A DNA stretch of 64,000 nt from the NCBI GenBank assembly GCA_964035545.1, contig OZ037767.1, positions 11,513,081 through 11,577,080 on the forward strand, in the 5' to 3' direction. Made by a program: the position numbers and the translations under genes. A model generated the notes under the pieces. The model was not told the origin of the DNA. It was given only the letters and a program-made list of their open reading frames with translations, and searched no databases. Shown here one piece after another: positions 1-12,130 of the stretch. Position 1 is the first letter of the stretch, and each line of letters begins with the position of its first letter. This stretch comes from Bugula neritina (taxonomy: Eukaryota > Bryozoa > Gymnolaemata > Cheilostomatida > Bugulidae).

Positions 1-208
1 ATATTCAATTAGTAGGCCTCCTGTCATTTGAATCCTCTCCTATTAATTTGTATGGACTGGCACAGAAATCTAACCTGTTGATACTGTTGACTACCCTATG
101 CAGCGTTTGATGACCATATATCGTTATTGTATATGATTGGTTTATTTGTTTGCCCGTGAACTTTTGACATGAATCAATGGAATTCATTCTATTTCGGGGG
201 TAATTCAG

Positions 209-3200
209 GTGATGCAAAGGAAAAAATTGAGATTTCTGATGTCACTGAGCACACAACTCCTGGTAGCAGCTCCAGCGTGGCTACTTCTACCATGTCAGCT
301 CCCACTACCTCTAGTGTGGCTAATTGTCACCAACAAAATCCTTCAGTATCTGTGCCACCTTCTGGTCAACGACCCTCAGCACCTGGTCAACGACCATCAG
401 CACCTGGCCAACGACCTTCAGCACCTGGTCAACGACCTTCAGCACCTGGTCAACGACCTTCAGCACCTGGTCAACGACCTTCAGCACCTGGTCAACGACA
501 TTTAGCACCTGGTCAAAGACCTTTAGCACCTGGTCAACGATATTTAGCACCTGGTCAAAGGCCTTTAGCACCTAGGCCAAGATTTTTAGCACCTGGTCAA
601 CGATATTTAGCACCTGGTCAACAACACATGGCTTTAGATCAAAGACATATGGCTCCAGGTCAAAGACATATGGCTCCAGGTCAAAGACCACTAAGGCCTG
701 GTCACCGATTTCCCGAACCTAGAGACAGATTTCCTGAACCTGGACATAGATTTTCTAGACCTGGACAGAGACCCTTTGCTTCTGATCCCAGAGAATTAGA
801 CGTACATTTACCCGATGTTGATCAAGTGCCGGCCGCTGTAGCTGAGGTTGCTAAGGTAAGAGACCCTTGGTCGTTTCACTTTCTGTGCCCCCTTTTTTGC
901 TCTCATTGTGAATTTACTATCTGCTCTGTTGCCATTGTTATCTCTGCGATCTTTGTAGGCCCTGTCTGGCCGCCAACACGACTTGATTAAACAGGCTACA
1001 ATGAATCTTCAGAGAACGGGAAATCTACCTCCTAGCTCGGTAAACTAGTTACTCGTGTATCTGTGTGTACTACTTTTTGACTGAATTAGTGGACTCACTG
1101 TGTAGATCTCAGTTTCACATTGTGGTTACATGATGTTGTTTTTGGGCCTCTTTAGGTGCCTGATGAAGCAGAAGGTTACGATGAGTGGGGTGATCAGGAC
1201 GAGCAATATTATGAGTGAGTATTAGTTTAATCTTTACATTCTTTTTTCAACTCCTGCTTGCATAGTTATTTCAACATATGAATTTTAAACTCAATTTTGT
1301 GAAGCTGCCTTTGTTTTAGTTATATTTGAATTTTGGTTCACAAGGCCTCTCATTATATTCCCCAGGGATGAAGATTACCAACCTGATCCTAGAAGGAGAA
1401 ACCTCCTCACTATGGAGGACGGTTATGAGCCTCGGGAGCGACATCCTCGACTACCACCAAGACATCACTTCCTGTACGACCATCTTTTTAAGTTAGACAA
1501 AAATGGTTGCTATTTTCTCTGCTACCCAAGTCTACACCAAGCTTGTTCTGTGTTGTAGGGATGACCCATATGATGCATTCGAAGATCACTATGATGACCC
1601 GTATGACAGGTGGGGGTTATCTTCTCGTGATACTTGATTCTGGTTTTCCTTGTCGCTATTTACTCTCCAGCTTTTCATTTATCTTATTCTTTTAAAAGCA
1701 TACTTTAACTCCAGGTACGAGGCCTACAGGCCTGAGGCTAGATATAGGAGACCACGACCCCCACTCTACGAGGATCCTTACTACGAGGAGGATTACTATC
1801 CACGACGCAGGGGGCGTGGCCTTCTCATGCCTGAGCCGTTTCCACCCAGATTGCCCGAAGATCCGTATGAGTAGGTTGTTGTATTATAAGAGAAAATAGT
1901 TTTTTAAAGTGTTGGTTGTATTCTATTCCAAAGTGCTTGTTACCTGGCAGCTCTTGGAGTAGCTAATGTTTGATTGAATGTGTTTCTAGTGATCCTTTCA
2001 GAAGACGTCCTGCGCCTATAGATCCGTACGAGCGACACGAGTTGGCACGGGAGGCATACAACCGCGAGAGATATGCCCAGGAGTCGCTGGACAGAGAACC
2101 TTTGATGCGGGGCCCTCTGAGAGACCCGTACGAAGACGAAACTGCACCCAGGAGATTTCTTGGAGACGGTCTAATCAGCCGAGCCGATCCGGAGATCATA
2201 GATTACTCACACAATCCTTCCAGGGTCTCTTCTGTGTTAGGAGAGTAAGTATAGCCTTTATTCCTTATGTTGGGAGAGTAAGTATAGCCTCTGTTCCTTA
2301 TGTTGGGAGAGTAAGTATAGCCTCTGTTCCTTATGTTGGGAGAGTAAGTATAGCCTCTGTTCTTTATGTTGGGAGAGTAAGTATAGCCTCTGCTCCTTAT
2401 GTTGCGAGAGTAAGTATAGCCTCTGTTCCTTATGTTAGGAGAGTAAGTATAGCCTCCTCTCTTTAGTGTTCTTTATGCAGTGAGGAATTACAACTTCACT
2501 TGTTTAATCCAGAGCATTTCATTACAACCAAGACACTATTATCTCAACAAATTTAATTTCACAGCTACTGTGAATTGTTTCATTTCATGTTTTACGTTTT
2601 TATGAAAGACTGCATCTCACTGTTGTCAAAATGCTCTGCTGACATGTCTGCCAGACTAACAGATCTCTAGAACCTGCATCAATGTCTTCAACACAACTTA
2701 AGGATGGCCACCCGTTCCTGTCTCTGTTTGTGCTGCATTGGTGTCTAGACGAGTCATCTAAACACAAGTCGCGACCCATGAGTTCCTGTCAGAGTATTAA
2801 CTGCTATCTCTTCGGTTTCTTAGGGTTAACAAGGGTAGACAACTGCCACCCAGTTTCAGACGCGCTTCTCCACCTCCAGGTTTCCGAGAAAGGTCACCGA
2901 TCAGACTAAATAACTCTTCGTCTCAGTTACCTCAAGCTAGACCTCCAGGTAAAGTTTATCAACTCTTTACGAGTTTTCTATGTTGGCCATTACAGTTTCA
3001 CAGTTTTATTTTGAAGGTAGTGCTGTGACCCATCATATTTTACATTAATGCTAACGTATACTGGTAAGTGTTACCTAGCAACCCCTCCCTCCACTCATAC
3101 TAGTAGTTAAAGACTGATGTGCCTGAATATAAGTTGTAACAGGTTTAAGATTTAAACATATAAAAGTTGCCTCATGTATAAATTCTAACAGTTAGAATAT

Positions 3201-6200
3201 ATATAGATTGATGATAGAAATTAAGAAACTGCTTTGTCTATTGCTTAATAATTAAAGCCTAGTGCTTTTCAAATTTGTTGAAAGGCAGGAAAAATAACAT
3301 CAAGTGTTGGCTTACAAAATCGTCAAATGTTATGCCTGAAGGCCAGTATGTAATCTTATAGGAAATTGTGTGGTGATGTCTTTGTCTTTGGCTGCGTTTA
3401 TGCTACAACTTACAAATGATATTCAGGCCCTGAAAAGGTCCTTGAACCAGGGTCACACATACTACTATCTTCCTAACCTTTATATGGCGTTGAAATATTT
3501 TTGACAAATGTTATTTTATTAATACTGGGAAAGCAACACCAACCAGCTGGAAGCTTGCGGTTCACTTCATCACTTGAGCGATGGAGTGCTGGTGGTAACT
3601 CGTATTTGCCTTTAACGAGCTGCGTTCTTGGCTCTTCAGCCTCCCCTAACATTTACAGTTTATTCCTCTCCTGCAGTATGGCTCATTACACTGATCGTCA
3701 CCTTACTGGTAAAGTGAAGGCCGGACGAGTTGTTAACTCCGCCCAATATCAATTTTTCTGAATATCTCGTCTCCCCTCCCCCCGAATGTTCCACACAACC
3801 AACTGCATCCAACGTCTTAGAAAAGTTACGATTGTTTCATTTCAGTTGCTGATTTATTTGATGCTTACTCCTCTGTGACTGTCCCAGAAGTCACTGACAT
3901 CAAGGACCTGATCTGTAAGCCAAAGAGGAATTCTCGTCCTGCACACATTTGTCTGATAGTTCGAGGGCCGCCTGGCGCAGGCAAAACTTACTGCAGTAAA
4001 CTCATTCGGGTAATTTATCACAACTCTGCAGTCATATCTACGTTATAGATTTCTACATTAGTTATGTCTAGGCTATAGATTTCTACACTAGTTATGTCTA
4101 AGTTATAGATTTCTACACTAGTTATGTCTAAGTTATAGATTCCTTTAGAACTGTGTCTTTAATATAGATTTCCACAGTAGCTCTATCTACGTTATATAAT
4201 TATGCAGTAACATGAATCTTTTGTGAACAAACTTTTACACTTTTGTAAATCAACATCAGTTTCAAGTTTTTTATATGTTTGATGGTCTCAGATATTAGCA
4301 ATTCCCTGAGCAGCCTGCAATGACCAGTTTATACTCTGAATGCTCGCGCTTCATTGGCTTAGTGTTGTATGTTCGCATGTTTAGGACAAAGAAGCAGCTA
4401 ATGGAGGCAGTGCCCCACGAATCCTCAATCTAGATGATTACTTCATGGTAGAGGTGGAGAGATTGGTCACAGATCCTGACACTGGTCGAAAAATGAAGCG
4501 AAAAGTAATGATAAATAATTTAAATCAGCTTCAGATTTTCGTACACACAAGTTGCTTCTGCTTAGTATACACTCTGTTTGTACTGGGAGCCTTTTGCTCG
4601 AATAAGATTTGAGTTTATGGATTGTGTCTGTAAATTTTTTAATCAGTTAAATTATAAGAATTTCCATTTCTTTAACTCTTTTTTATTATTTCTGAAAATC
4701 GGTCACTGTTTATGTTTTACATTTGATTATATTTCTAATATTTTTGGTTGCGAATAGTCACTTCACCCGAGTAGAAAGGGAGTAAGTAATCACTCTTGTG
4801 TGACGTGGAGTTGTGTGCTCTCTTTTTAGATGTTGGAATATGAATACGAGGCTGAGATGGAGAACTCATATAGAGCTGACTTTTTCAAGTCATTTAAGAA
4901 AACAGTTGAAAAAGGTTACTTCAGCTTCATCATAGTTGATGCTGTCAATGAGAAGGTATTTTGATCTTTCTGTGTGGTGAATAAATACACGCATGTATTC
5001 ACACATAATGATAATAATATAGTATAGTAATAATATAGTATAGTAATATAATAGTATAGTAATAATATAGTATAGTAATATAATAGTTTATTAATAAGTA
5101 ATAATATAGTAACATAATAATGTTATGATTGTAATACTGATTCAATTTTATGAAATGAATCAAACCTTCCTTGACTACTCATGGCAACTGAATTGATTAT
5201 CACGACACCCAATGTATAGTTTAATGTGCTTATTGTATAGTGTACCGTGTATATTGTATTAGTGTATATTGTATAGTGTACAGAATATATTGTATAGTGT
5301 ACAGAATATATTGTATTAGTGTACAGGGTATAGTGTATATTGTATTAGCGTATATTGTATAGTGTACAGAATATATTGTATAGTGTACAGGGTATATTGT
5401 ATAGTGTACAATATATGTTGTATAGTGTAAATTGTGTAGTGCGTACATTGTATAGAGTACAGTGTATTATATTATATAGTGTAAAGTATATATTGTGTTT
5501 TGTACAGTATATATTGTATATTGTACATTATATAGTGTACAGTATATATTATCCAGTGTAATGTGTTCTATTCTATACAGTGTACACTGTACTGTATGTA
5601 CTGTTTAGTGGTTATCAACCTGGTGCTATCGTCTATGTATAACAGGTGTCTCACTTTGAGGAGTTTGCCAAGTTCGCCCGAAGCGCCTCTTTCCAGGTAT
5701 ACGTAGTTGACGTTATTTCTGACGCACAGACCTGCTTTGCCAGGAACACCCACAACAGGACCCTCAAGGATATTCAGAATGTGAGTTCTACTGTGTGGCC
5801 TGACCTGCCTGGCCTGACCTGCCTGGCCTACATACCTTGCCTCACATACCTGGCCTCACATACCTGGCCCAGTTACCTCTTCTAGTGAACTGTTGGTAAT
5901 ATTACTGCTAGGGTCAGGTAGATGGCTGCAGGTGAACAAAAGATCTGCAGTCTTTTGAGCTTCACTTTGAATGTGTGACATGTACGTACACACTGCTGTA
6001 CGTCACATGTATGTACACACTGCTGTACGTCACATGTATGCACACACTGCTGTACGTCACATGTATGTAAACTGCTTTTGTAAGCGAGGAGTCACAAAAT
6101 CTACTACAAGGTTTAACATGCCACACACAATGCGTTGTCTGCGGAAGCGGAAATTTACTAGCCCATCATATTTGTGTTTATCTTAACTGCTGGCCTATAG

Positions 6201-6799
6201 CAATTTTGTTTCTATAGTTACATCTGAAAGCATTTCTGTTTTACTGCTGCAAAAAGGGAAAAAACTAAGCTAAAAGTAAAATGGAAACTTGGTTCTCAAA
6301 GAGTAGGCTCTTTAAATAGTAATCAACCTATTACATCACATCGGCAGACACTTTCCGCACTGGCCTGGCCATTCAGCATTTTCACCGCATGACATCAGCA
6401 CAGAATGGCCAATTTTTCTGCTTGCGCGGATTTTCGTCATTGCAAAATCCGTCTAATGTGGCCATCTGCTGTAAGTCCCGTGTATGTATATGCACTACTA
6501 TAACTCACTTGTATGTATATGCACTACTATAACTCACTCGTATGTATATGCACTACTATAACTCACTTGTATGTACTCTGCTGTAAGTCACACATACTAC
6601 TGTCTGCTACTAAATTGTGTATCATGTTAATGATTCCAGAAAATAGCTGTACCCTCTTACCAAAGCTCTGTCTCTCTGTAGATAATAGATAGCTGGGAGG
6701 AGACGCCATCCTATTTCCATAAAGTTGACATGAGAGGATTACTCCAGGATAATGCCATTGATGACGTGTGTATTACTTTTCAGTTATCAATACATACTG

Positions 6800-6875
<76 letters not shown>

Positions 6876-9800
6876 TACTACTAGTACTACTAGAACTACT
6901 AGTGCTACTAGTACCTCTAATACTATTGTCACATTTACTACACACAATACCCACTAATACATAGAGTCATAAACTATACATCAGTATGTCCACCTCAGTA
7001 ACCATGTAAGTGTGTATTAAGTTGTGTCACTCTCCAATTACCAGATAGAAATGGAGGACTCACAAGGCAAAGATGAGTCATCAGAGACCGACAGTGATGA
7101 CGAGGTGTTGGCTCAGGTACGCCACTCAGTTGCTCTGCTCTATACGCTGTTTTACTTCCTGTTTGTATTTTGTACTGGGAGTTACATCCACTTACTCTGT
7201 GTATCTAGCTCACTGTTGATGTGGCCCACCCAACTCTAATGTCAACTGTTTGTAGTCTAGTTGACTGAACCAACTTTTCTCTCTTTATGTATCGCCGTTT
7301 TACTAGAACTAAGTACGCGCGGGCGCTTTACGATTTTATTTCATCGAAAATATGCCTGATGGTCGCTCAGTAAAGTAAGCTGAATGTAGGCACAACTTTC
7401 ACAGTCTAACTATGCACAGGTTTTATTCTATCAATTAAGGGTTGCAGCTTTCCGATAATTTAAGTGAGCACATATTGTGTTACTCCTTGCGCTAGTGAGG
7501 GAGCTGCTACCAGTGCTGGCTCTTAGACTAGTGAATTGTGGTCAGGGGTTTTAATATCATATGCACTATTGTGTCTGTGCGTATATACACATAATTTCCC
7601 ATATATACTGTGTACCTTTTGCTGTGAAGAAGGTAAGTGGGGCGTGTGACAAGGCCATCTAGTCACCTTAATAGAACTACAGGCTATGATACCATACCAA
7701 CTAATGTTGCCAGCAGTTTTCTTTTACCTAGATTATTTAAGTAGCTCATTGCAATTTTTGTTTAGGCACAGTACTGTAGCGCAACATGGTGTAGTTTAAA
7801 TTAGTGTGGTCATTACTGTGTAGTATAATAGCTCAGCAACTCGCTGCTTTGTGTTAACTGGTGTAGTATAATGTAGTTACACAGTATGTAATGTGTACAA
7901 CACACTACATGTTGTCTGTTCTAATAATGTTATTCAGCTCATATTGCTCGCCACATCTCTATCCCAGGTATGTTTATTAGTGTTTATTATGAGCGCTTCT
8001 GATCCCAAGTTTCCTCAACTCTTTTTGAAGCAAAAGGCATTCTTCTATTTTATATTCAGGCAGCGAAGAAGAGCAAATGGGAGGCGGATGCTGACGACAT
8101 GAAGCTGGGTATGTGTGATGTAGTCCCGGAGTTGTGGTCACGGCTCAGTGACATCAACAGCATGTCTTATAACCGCGTTCTCTCTTGCAGTATTCTTGTT
8201 ACTTATCGAAGTTATTGTTGTGATGCTGCTCAACAGCAGTTTATCTTGATGGATTACATGAGTTTATCTGTCAAGTATGATTGATCTGCTATAAATTGTT
8301 GAATGAATGACTTGTATGCTCACAGTAGACCCTTTTCCTATGATCATATAACTTAATTTATAATTGAGAGTTGTGTCCCCTTAGCAGGTACATACTTTAA
8401 CCTTATTATATAAAGCAGTTATTTCTTGTTTAATAGAAGCTTGATTAACATATGTACTTACTAAGGAGGCACAATGCTCAGTTATAAATTGACCATCAGA
8501 GTCATTGGAAAAGAGTCGTGATTGGCAAATGAGTACATACCATGCCCACCCATATTCTCTGAGTATGTGTCACTTGACTATCATGTGTGGATGTGTTTAA
8601 CATCTTTCAGACAAGTTAGATGGTCTGCTTCATAAAAAAGCAGACGGCGCAAAAAATATGGAAGATTTTCTTAGTTTACCTGACGACTACGAGTCCAAGG
8701 CTCGTGGCGAGGATGGAAAGAAACATGTAAGTTGGTGCCTTTAGATGATTCATATAACAGTTACTATTACTAAGTAGACTATAAACTAGTGTTCTATTAA
8801 CTTACACCTCATCACTTTATAATAAAACCAAATTATATTCACATTAAACATACGAATTATTCTGAATACAAGATAATAGTCGGCCCTTCATACTAATTCA
8901 TACTAAAAGGGCCCACAATTTCAACTATGCCTTTGAAAATTATGTTAATTATATATTTTACTCTTCTTTTATTGATATATGATATTTCAGTTTGTAGTTT
9001 TTTAATCAATTTCTAATTACAGCTCAGTTTTTGTGTTTATAAGCCATTCGCTATTATGCAAATAGGTACAACTGGTAGATTCATAATAAGCAAATAGATG
9101 TCATCTTTTCTTTACAGGAAACAATCTCTTCTTTTATGTCTATTATTTCTATCGCATTGATATTTGAAACTATGTTATAATCTATTAAATTAAAAATATT
9201 TGAAGTCATTGTAAATTTTCCAATCTTGACTCAACCTTTTATTTAAAGTATTTATTCATATATCTAACTCAGTATTGGTACAAATTCACTAAGTATGGAT
9301 TATTACCATCACAGATGGTGATTTTTACTCCCATATTTTACTAATAGTAGAGGTTTATTACGATGTCCTTTACTATATTATTTGCTATGTAATCTTCTAG
9401 GTTATCTACTATATTATTTGCTATTTTATCTACTATATTATCTACTATGTTATCTGCTATGTTATCTACTATGTTATCTGCTATGTAATCTACTATGTTA
9501 TCTACTATGTTATCTGCTATGTAATTTACTATGTTATATGTTATGTAATCTACTATGTTATCTACTATGTTATCTGCTATGTAATTTACTATGTTATATG
9601 TTATGTAATCTACTATGTTATCTACTATATTATCTACTATGTTATCTGCTATGTTATCTGCTATGTTATCTGCTATGTAATCTACTATGTTATCTACTAT
9701 GTTATCTGCTATGTAATCTACTATGTTATATGTTATGTAATCTACTATGTTATCTACTACTTTATCTGCTATGTAATCTACTATGTTATCTGCTATGTAA

Positions 9801-10064
9801 TCTACTATGTTATCTACTATTTTATCTGCTATGTAATCTACTATGTTATCTGCTATGTAATCTACTATGTTATCTGCTATGTAATCTACTATGTTATCTA
9901 CTATGTTATGTGCTATGCTTTAGGTTCGGTGGGCTGATTTAGAGGAAAAGCGGTTGCAAGATCGTGACAGACAACTGGGCTTTGTGGTTGGCCACACCAA
10001 CTGGAACCGCATAGTGGATGATGACTATGCCAACAAACAAATGAATAAAACCAAATTTTTCTAG
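209..10064 (+). CDS. YLPM1: YLPM1/ZAP3 homologue, 5'-partial, 17 exons in window
   Basis: Nuclear protein related to vertebrate YLPM1 (ZAP3), a P-loop protein that associates with protein phosphatase 1. Exons, joined in phase: 209-855, 959-1039, 1156-1214, 1366-1473, 1559-1609, 1715-1870, 1990-2244, 2824-2948, 3846-4009, 4385-4504, 4830-4955, 5646-5780, 6682-6765, 7045-7116, 8060-8108, 8611-8726, 9924-10064 (TAG). That is about 829 residues. Order: S/T/P-rich start, heptad PGQRPSA repeats, an acidic YEDPYYEED and RD/RE/DPYE-rich middle, then the conserved C-terminal kinase-like fold with Walker A GPPGAGKT, LNLDDYF, EYEYEAEME, FIIVDAVNEK, and a final VRWADLEEKR...GFVVGHTNW block. Family members are much longer N-terminally. 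An AG at 207-208 gives a phase-1 acceptor, so the first exon is probably internal; an alternative start is the ATG at 169. The exon 4 donor (GTACGA at 1474) is weak but is the only one that keeps phase. Confidence 0.9.
357..700 (+). repeat. Coding 21-bp minisatellite encoding PGQRPSA heptads
   Basis: A 21-bp unit, cctggtcaacgaccttcagc plus a, is repeated about 14 times inside the first visible YLPM1 exon. The first six or seven copies are almost identical. Later copies drift (PGQRYLA, PRPRFLA, PGQRHMA, PGHRFPE) but keep length and frame. The product is a basic, proline-rich, disordered tract. Near-identity of the 5' copies against divergence of the 3' copies suggests recent expansion at one end. 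Confidence 0.9.
2236..2460 (+). repeat. 33-bp tandem array spanning the YLPM1 exon 7 donor
   Basis: Seven copies of a 33-bp unit (core gggagagtaagtatagcctc) run from the last bases of exon 1990-2244 into the intron. GTAAGT occurs at 2245, 2278, 2311, 2344, 2377, 2410 and 2443, an exact period of 33. The first is the phase-consistent donor. The reading frame meets TAA inside the first donor (2246-2248), and since 33 is a multiple of three every later copy carries it in frame too. Confidence 0.95.
4045..4145. repeat. 30-bp intronic tandem repeat in YLPM1
   Basis: Three to four copies of a 30-bp unit (gttatagatttctacactag and ten more bases) begin about 35 bases after the donor at 4010. They do not include the splice site. 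Confidence 0.8.
4995..5110. repeat. TA-rich low-complexity repeat (ataatatagtatagtaat)
   Basis: Imperfect repeats of ataatatagtatagta lie in the intron after exon 4830-4955. They have no coding content. Confidence 0.75.
5215..5590. repeat. Imperfect tatattgtatagtgtacag tandem repeat
   Basis: About 375 bp of imperfect 15-20-bp units built from tatattgtatagtgtac fill most of the intron before exon 5646-5780. The array stops about 55 bp before the acceptor. Reading frames across it (Tyr/Ile/Val/Leu-rich) are by-products of the repeat. Confidence 0.85.
5795..5880. repeat. Short ctgcctggcctgac / cacatacctggcct repeats
   Basis: Five or six degenerate copies of a 14-16-bp unit start about 15 bases after the donor of exon 5646-5780. 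The splice site is not included. Confidence 0.6.
5975..6070. repeat. 27-bp tandem repeat (gtacacactgctgtacgtca)
   Basis: Three and a half copies of a 27-bp unit sit in a YLPM1 intron. The unit contains partial palindromes around gtac. Confidence 0.8.
6481..6590. repeat. 29-bp tandem repeat (gtatgtatatgcactactat)
   Basis: Three full copies and one partial copy of a 29-bp unit lie about 100-200 bp before the acceptor of exon 6682-6765. Confidence 0.8.
6797..6905. repeat. (ACT)n microsatellite
   Basis: About 25 near-perfect ACT triplets, then interrupted triplets, start about 30 bp after the donor at 6766. On the + strand they read as poly-Thr or poly-Leu, which is not coding. Confidence 0.95.
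9370..9918. repeat. Array of tatgttatctac / tatgtaatctac units before YLPM1 last exon
   Basis: About 550 bp of 10- and 20-bp units (ctatgttatctactatgtta, ctatgtaatctactatgtta) run up to within a few bases of the acceptor at 9921-9923. The last repeats merge into the polypyrimidine stretch tgctatgctttag. The 186-residue Leu/Tyr/Cys-rich open frame across it has no match to YLPM1 and its frame breaks off at the real acceptor, so it is treated as non-coding. Confidence 0.9.
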
Positions 10065-10420
10065 CTTAGTCATGGTATGAAAAAGTTTTTAATTACTTTA
10101 TATAACTGTAATGAATATTTCTAATTTTAAAGGATATTCTGTTCTGTAATGCTGGTTAGGCTTATCTGTTTTTGCATAAAATGTTTTCAGCAAGATTGGT
10201 TTTACTTGAAGTTTATGTTTCCATTTTCCATGGAAATCAGGCAAAAAATTTTAGGTCTATTGATTAAAATGCTTATAATCAATGACAATTCGAACTAAAG
10301 TAGGAGCATAATTTGTGAATCATTTGTTACAAGGCATATTGCGTAATCATTTACCTTTTATTAATTTTTCCAGTCTGAAATTGTAGATGGAACAAACTCG
10401 GCTTCCCACTTATCTTGACA

Positions 10421-10426
10421 AATAAA
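10421..10426 (+). promoter_or_regulatory. Candidate poly(A) signal of YLPM1 (AATAAA)
   Basis: AATAAA about 357 bp after the YLPM1 stop codon, in an AT-rich stretch without coding potential. A second AATAAA lies near 10648. Which one is used cannot be told from sequence. Confidence 0.4.
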
Positions 10427-12130
10427 GAAGAGCTCCGGGAATAGCTGTAACCTGTGACTATTGTCAAGATTATAACATGTACTACTGTATATAAGTTTTC
10501 AATACCTTTATGTGTACAGCACGATTTTAACATAACTAACTATCGTCTTGTATTTTTTACATATTATATTTAAGCTGGTATCTTGCACTATTTTTAGGAG
10601 AAGAGATTGGTATTGTCTGTAATTATCCTTATGTTAATGTTTGAAATGAAATAAATTGCCACTGTCACTCCTGTCAATTTGTTCTTGGATATACGCAAGC
10701 TCTCTCTCAATATATTAATGCGGATAATGTAAATACTCAGTATTATGGAGTAAGTGATGAAAGTAAACAGTATTTTTATATAGAAACATGCCACATGCTT
10801 TAATGTGTAGCCACTTGTAACATGGGAATACTTGAAGCTTTGGTAAAAGTAAAGAGTATTTTTAGCAACAAATTTTGATGTGCAGCTACTTGAAAACAAA
10901 AGCCAATTTTTATCTTGAGCTTTTTTATTATTTACCAATTGTTAACGAATCAGGTAAGTTTTATTTATTTACCTGTAGACAACTCCTTAGTTACTATTTT
11001 ATGTCTTCTCCATTGTATATGAATTATATTCTCAGGTACAAAGTTTTGTTGCTAAAACTAGCCTGGCTAATACCACGGCAGGCTAGGATCTTCAAATGTT
11101 GGCTGCGATAAACTGAAGTCTGTTACTATCACAACTACTAAGTTAAAAGCTTTACCTAGTATGCCTTTAGTTTATAAAAGTTGTTAAAACACAACATGGC
11201 TGATAAGTTTTATACAGCTTGAAGTTTGGGTTAAACTATCAGTAACTCCAGAAGTAGTGTTTGTAAAACGTTTTAGGAACCTTTTACAAGTAATTTTTCT
11301 ACCGAGTGCCCCTTTTAACACTATTATTAACTAAAAATTGTTTTTTTCTCAATTTTCCAGTTATTTTGTAGCCTCTGTAATTGCCCTCCTTTATTCAGCC
11401 TTATTAGATTTTGTGGTGTGTCTCATTTGCAATTTTCCAGTAAAAGTGAATGCATTTATCATTTTAACCCGTTTCACTTTATTTTGCCAAAATACGCAAT
11501 ACAAACAGGGGTTATCATTGGAAGAAAAACTCAGGATAACCTTTCAAAACTGAATTTTCGACTGTTTAGGTTGCTATCTGCTTTTAAGCATGGTTTGGAA
11601 ATTCTATGCAGCAAAAACTTTAATAGCAATGGAGGAATTAACTATAAATTTGTAATAAGTTTAAAATGGTAATTGGAATTTTGTATATTTATGACTCACT
11701 CTCTGACAAGTATTCTGGCAAAACTACCTTCATATTGGTTGATATGTTTTAAATGCATTACTTCCAACAGATGTTAGCCTTTTGTTAACTCCATGATGCT
11801 TTTAACTTTTTTTAGATAGAATCATATAATCTTTTTTTCTAAACTAGCAAAACAGTCAATACCATAGAATGAGAGTCTATCTTTTTTCTAAAATATTTTC
11901 AAAGACAAAAGGGATGGGTAATCTCATTTTGTAGTGACCAATTACAGCAACTCTTTCAGATTACAAAAATGTCTAAATATATAGAACCATGTTTGCCAGC
12001 TGGTTTTGCTTGACAAACGCATCTGATATGTTAGTAGCTTGATTTGTACAACTAATTAGTGTGGCAAGATTTTTCAAATATAAATGCTGTTGTAGGTAGC
12101 TTTCTTTGTTATTTTTAATGTGTCACAGTA

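Larger units (their letters stand above)
3846..6765 (+). other. YLPM1: P-loop nucleotide-binding domain of YLPM1 (five exons)
   Basis: Exons 3846-4009, 4385-4504, 4830-4955, 5646-5780 and 6682-6765 encode the polynucleotide-kinase-like P-loop domain that defines the ZAP3 C-terminus. Seen in sequence: Walker A GPPGAGKT in the first exon, followed by KLIR and then DKEAANGG; LNLDDYF; EYEYEAEMENSYR; a hydrophobic strand FSFIIVDAVN that sits where the family has FIILDAIN; and MRGLLQDNAIDD near the end. All five introns except the first entry are phase 0. A catalytic activity is not established for this family to my knowledge, so only nucleotide binding is inferred. Confidence 0.85.

Noticed and set aside
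320-575. Frames on both strands over the PGQR repeats (VDQVLKV, STWSTTF)
   Set aside because: They are alternative frames of the coding minisatellite; the true frame is fixed by downstream YLPM1 exons.
2682-2909. 75-codon plus-strand frame overlapping a YLPM1 exon
   Set aside because: The YLPM1 exon 2824-2948 is read in another frame that fits phase on both sides; the ORF is chance.
5215-5590. CRISPR-like regular repeats
   Set aside because: There are no unique equal-length spacers and no cas genes; this is an intronic microsatellite of an animal gene.
9382-9942. 186-codon Leu/Tyr/Cys-rich frame, membrane-protein-like
   Set aside because: It is a product of the tatgttatctac repeat. It enters the last YLPM1 exon in the wrong frame and has no homology.
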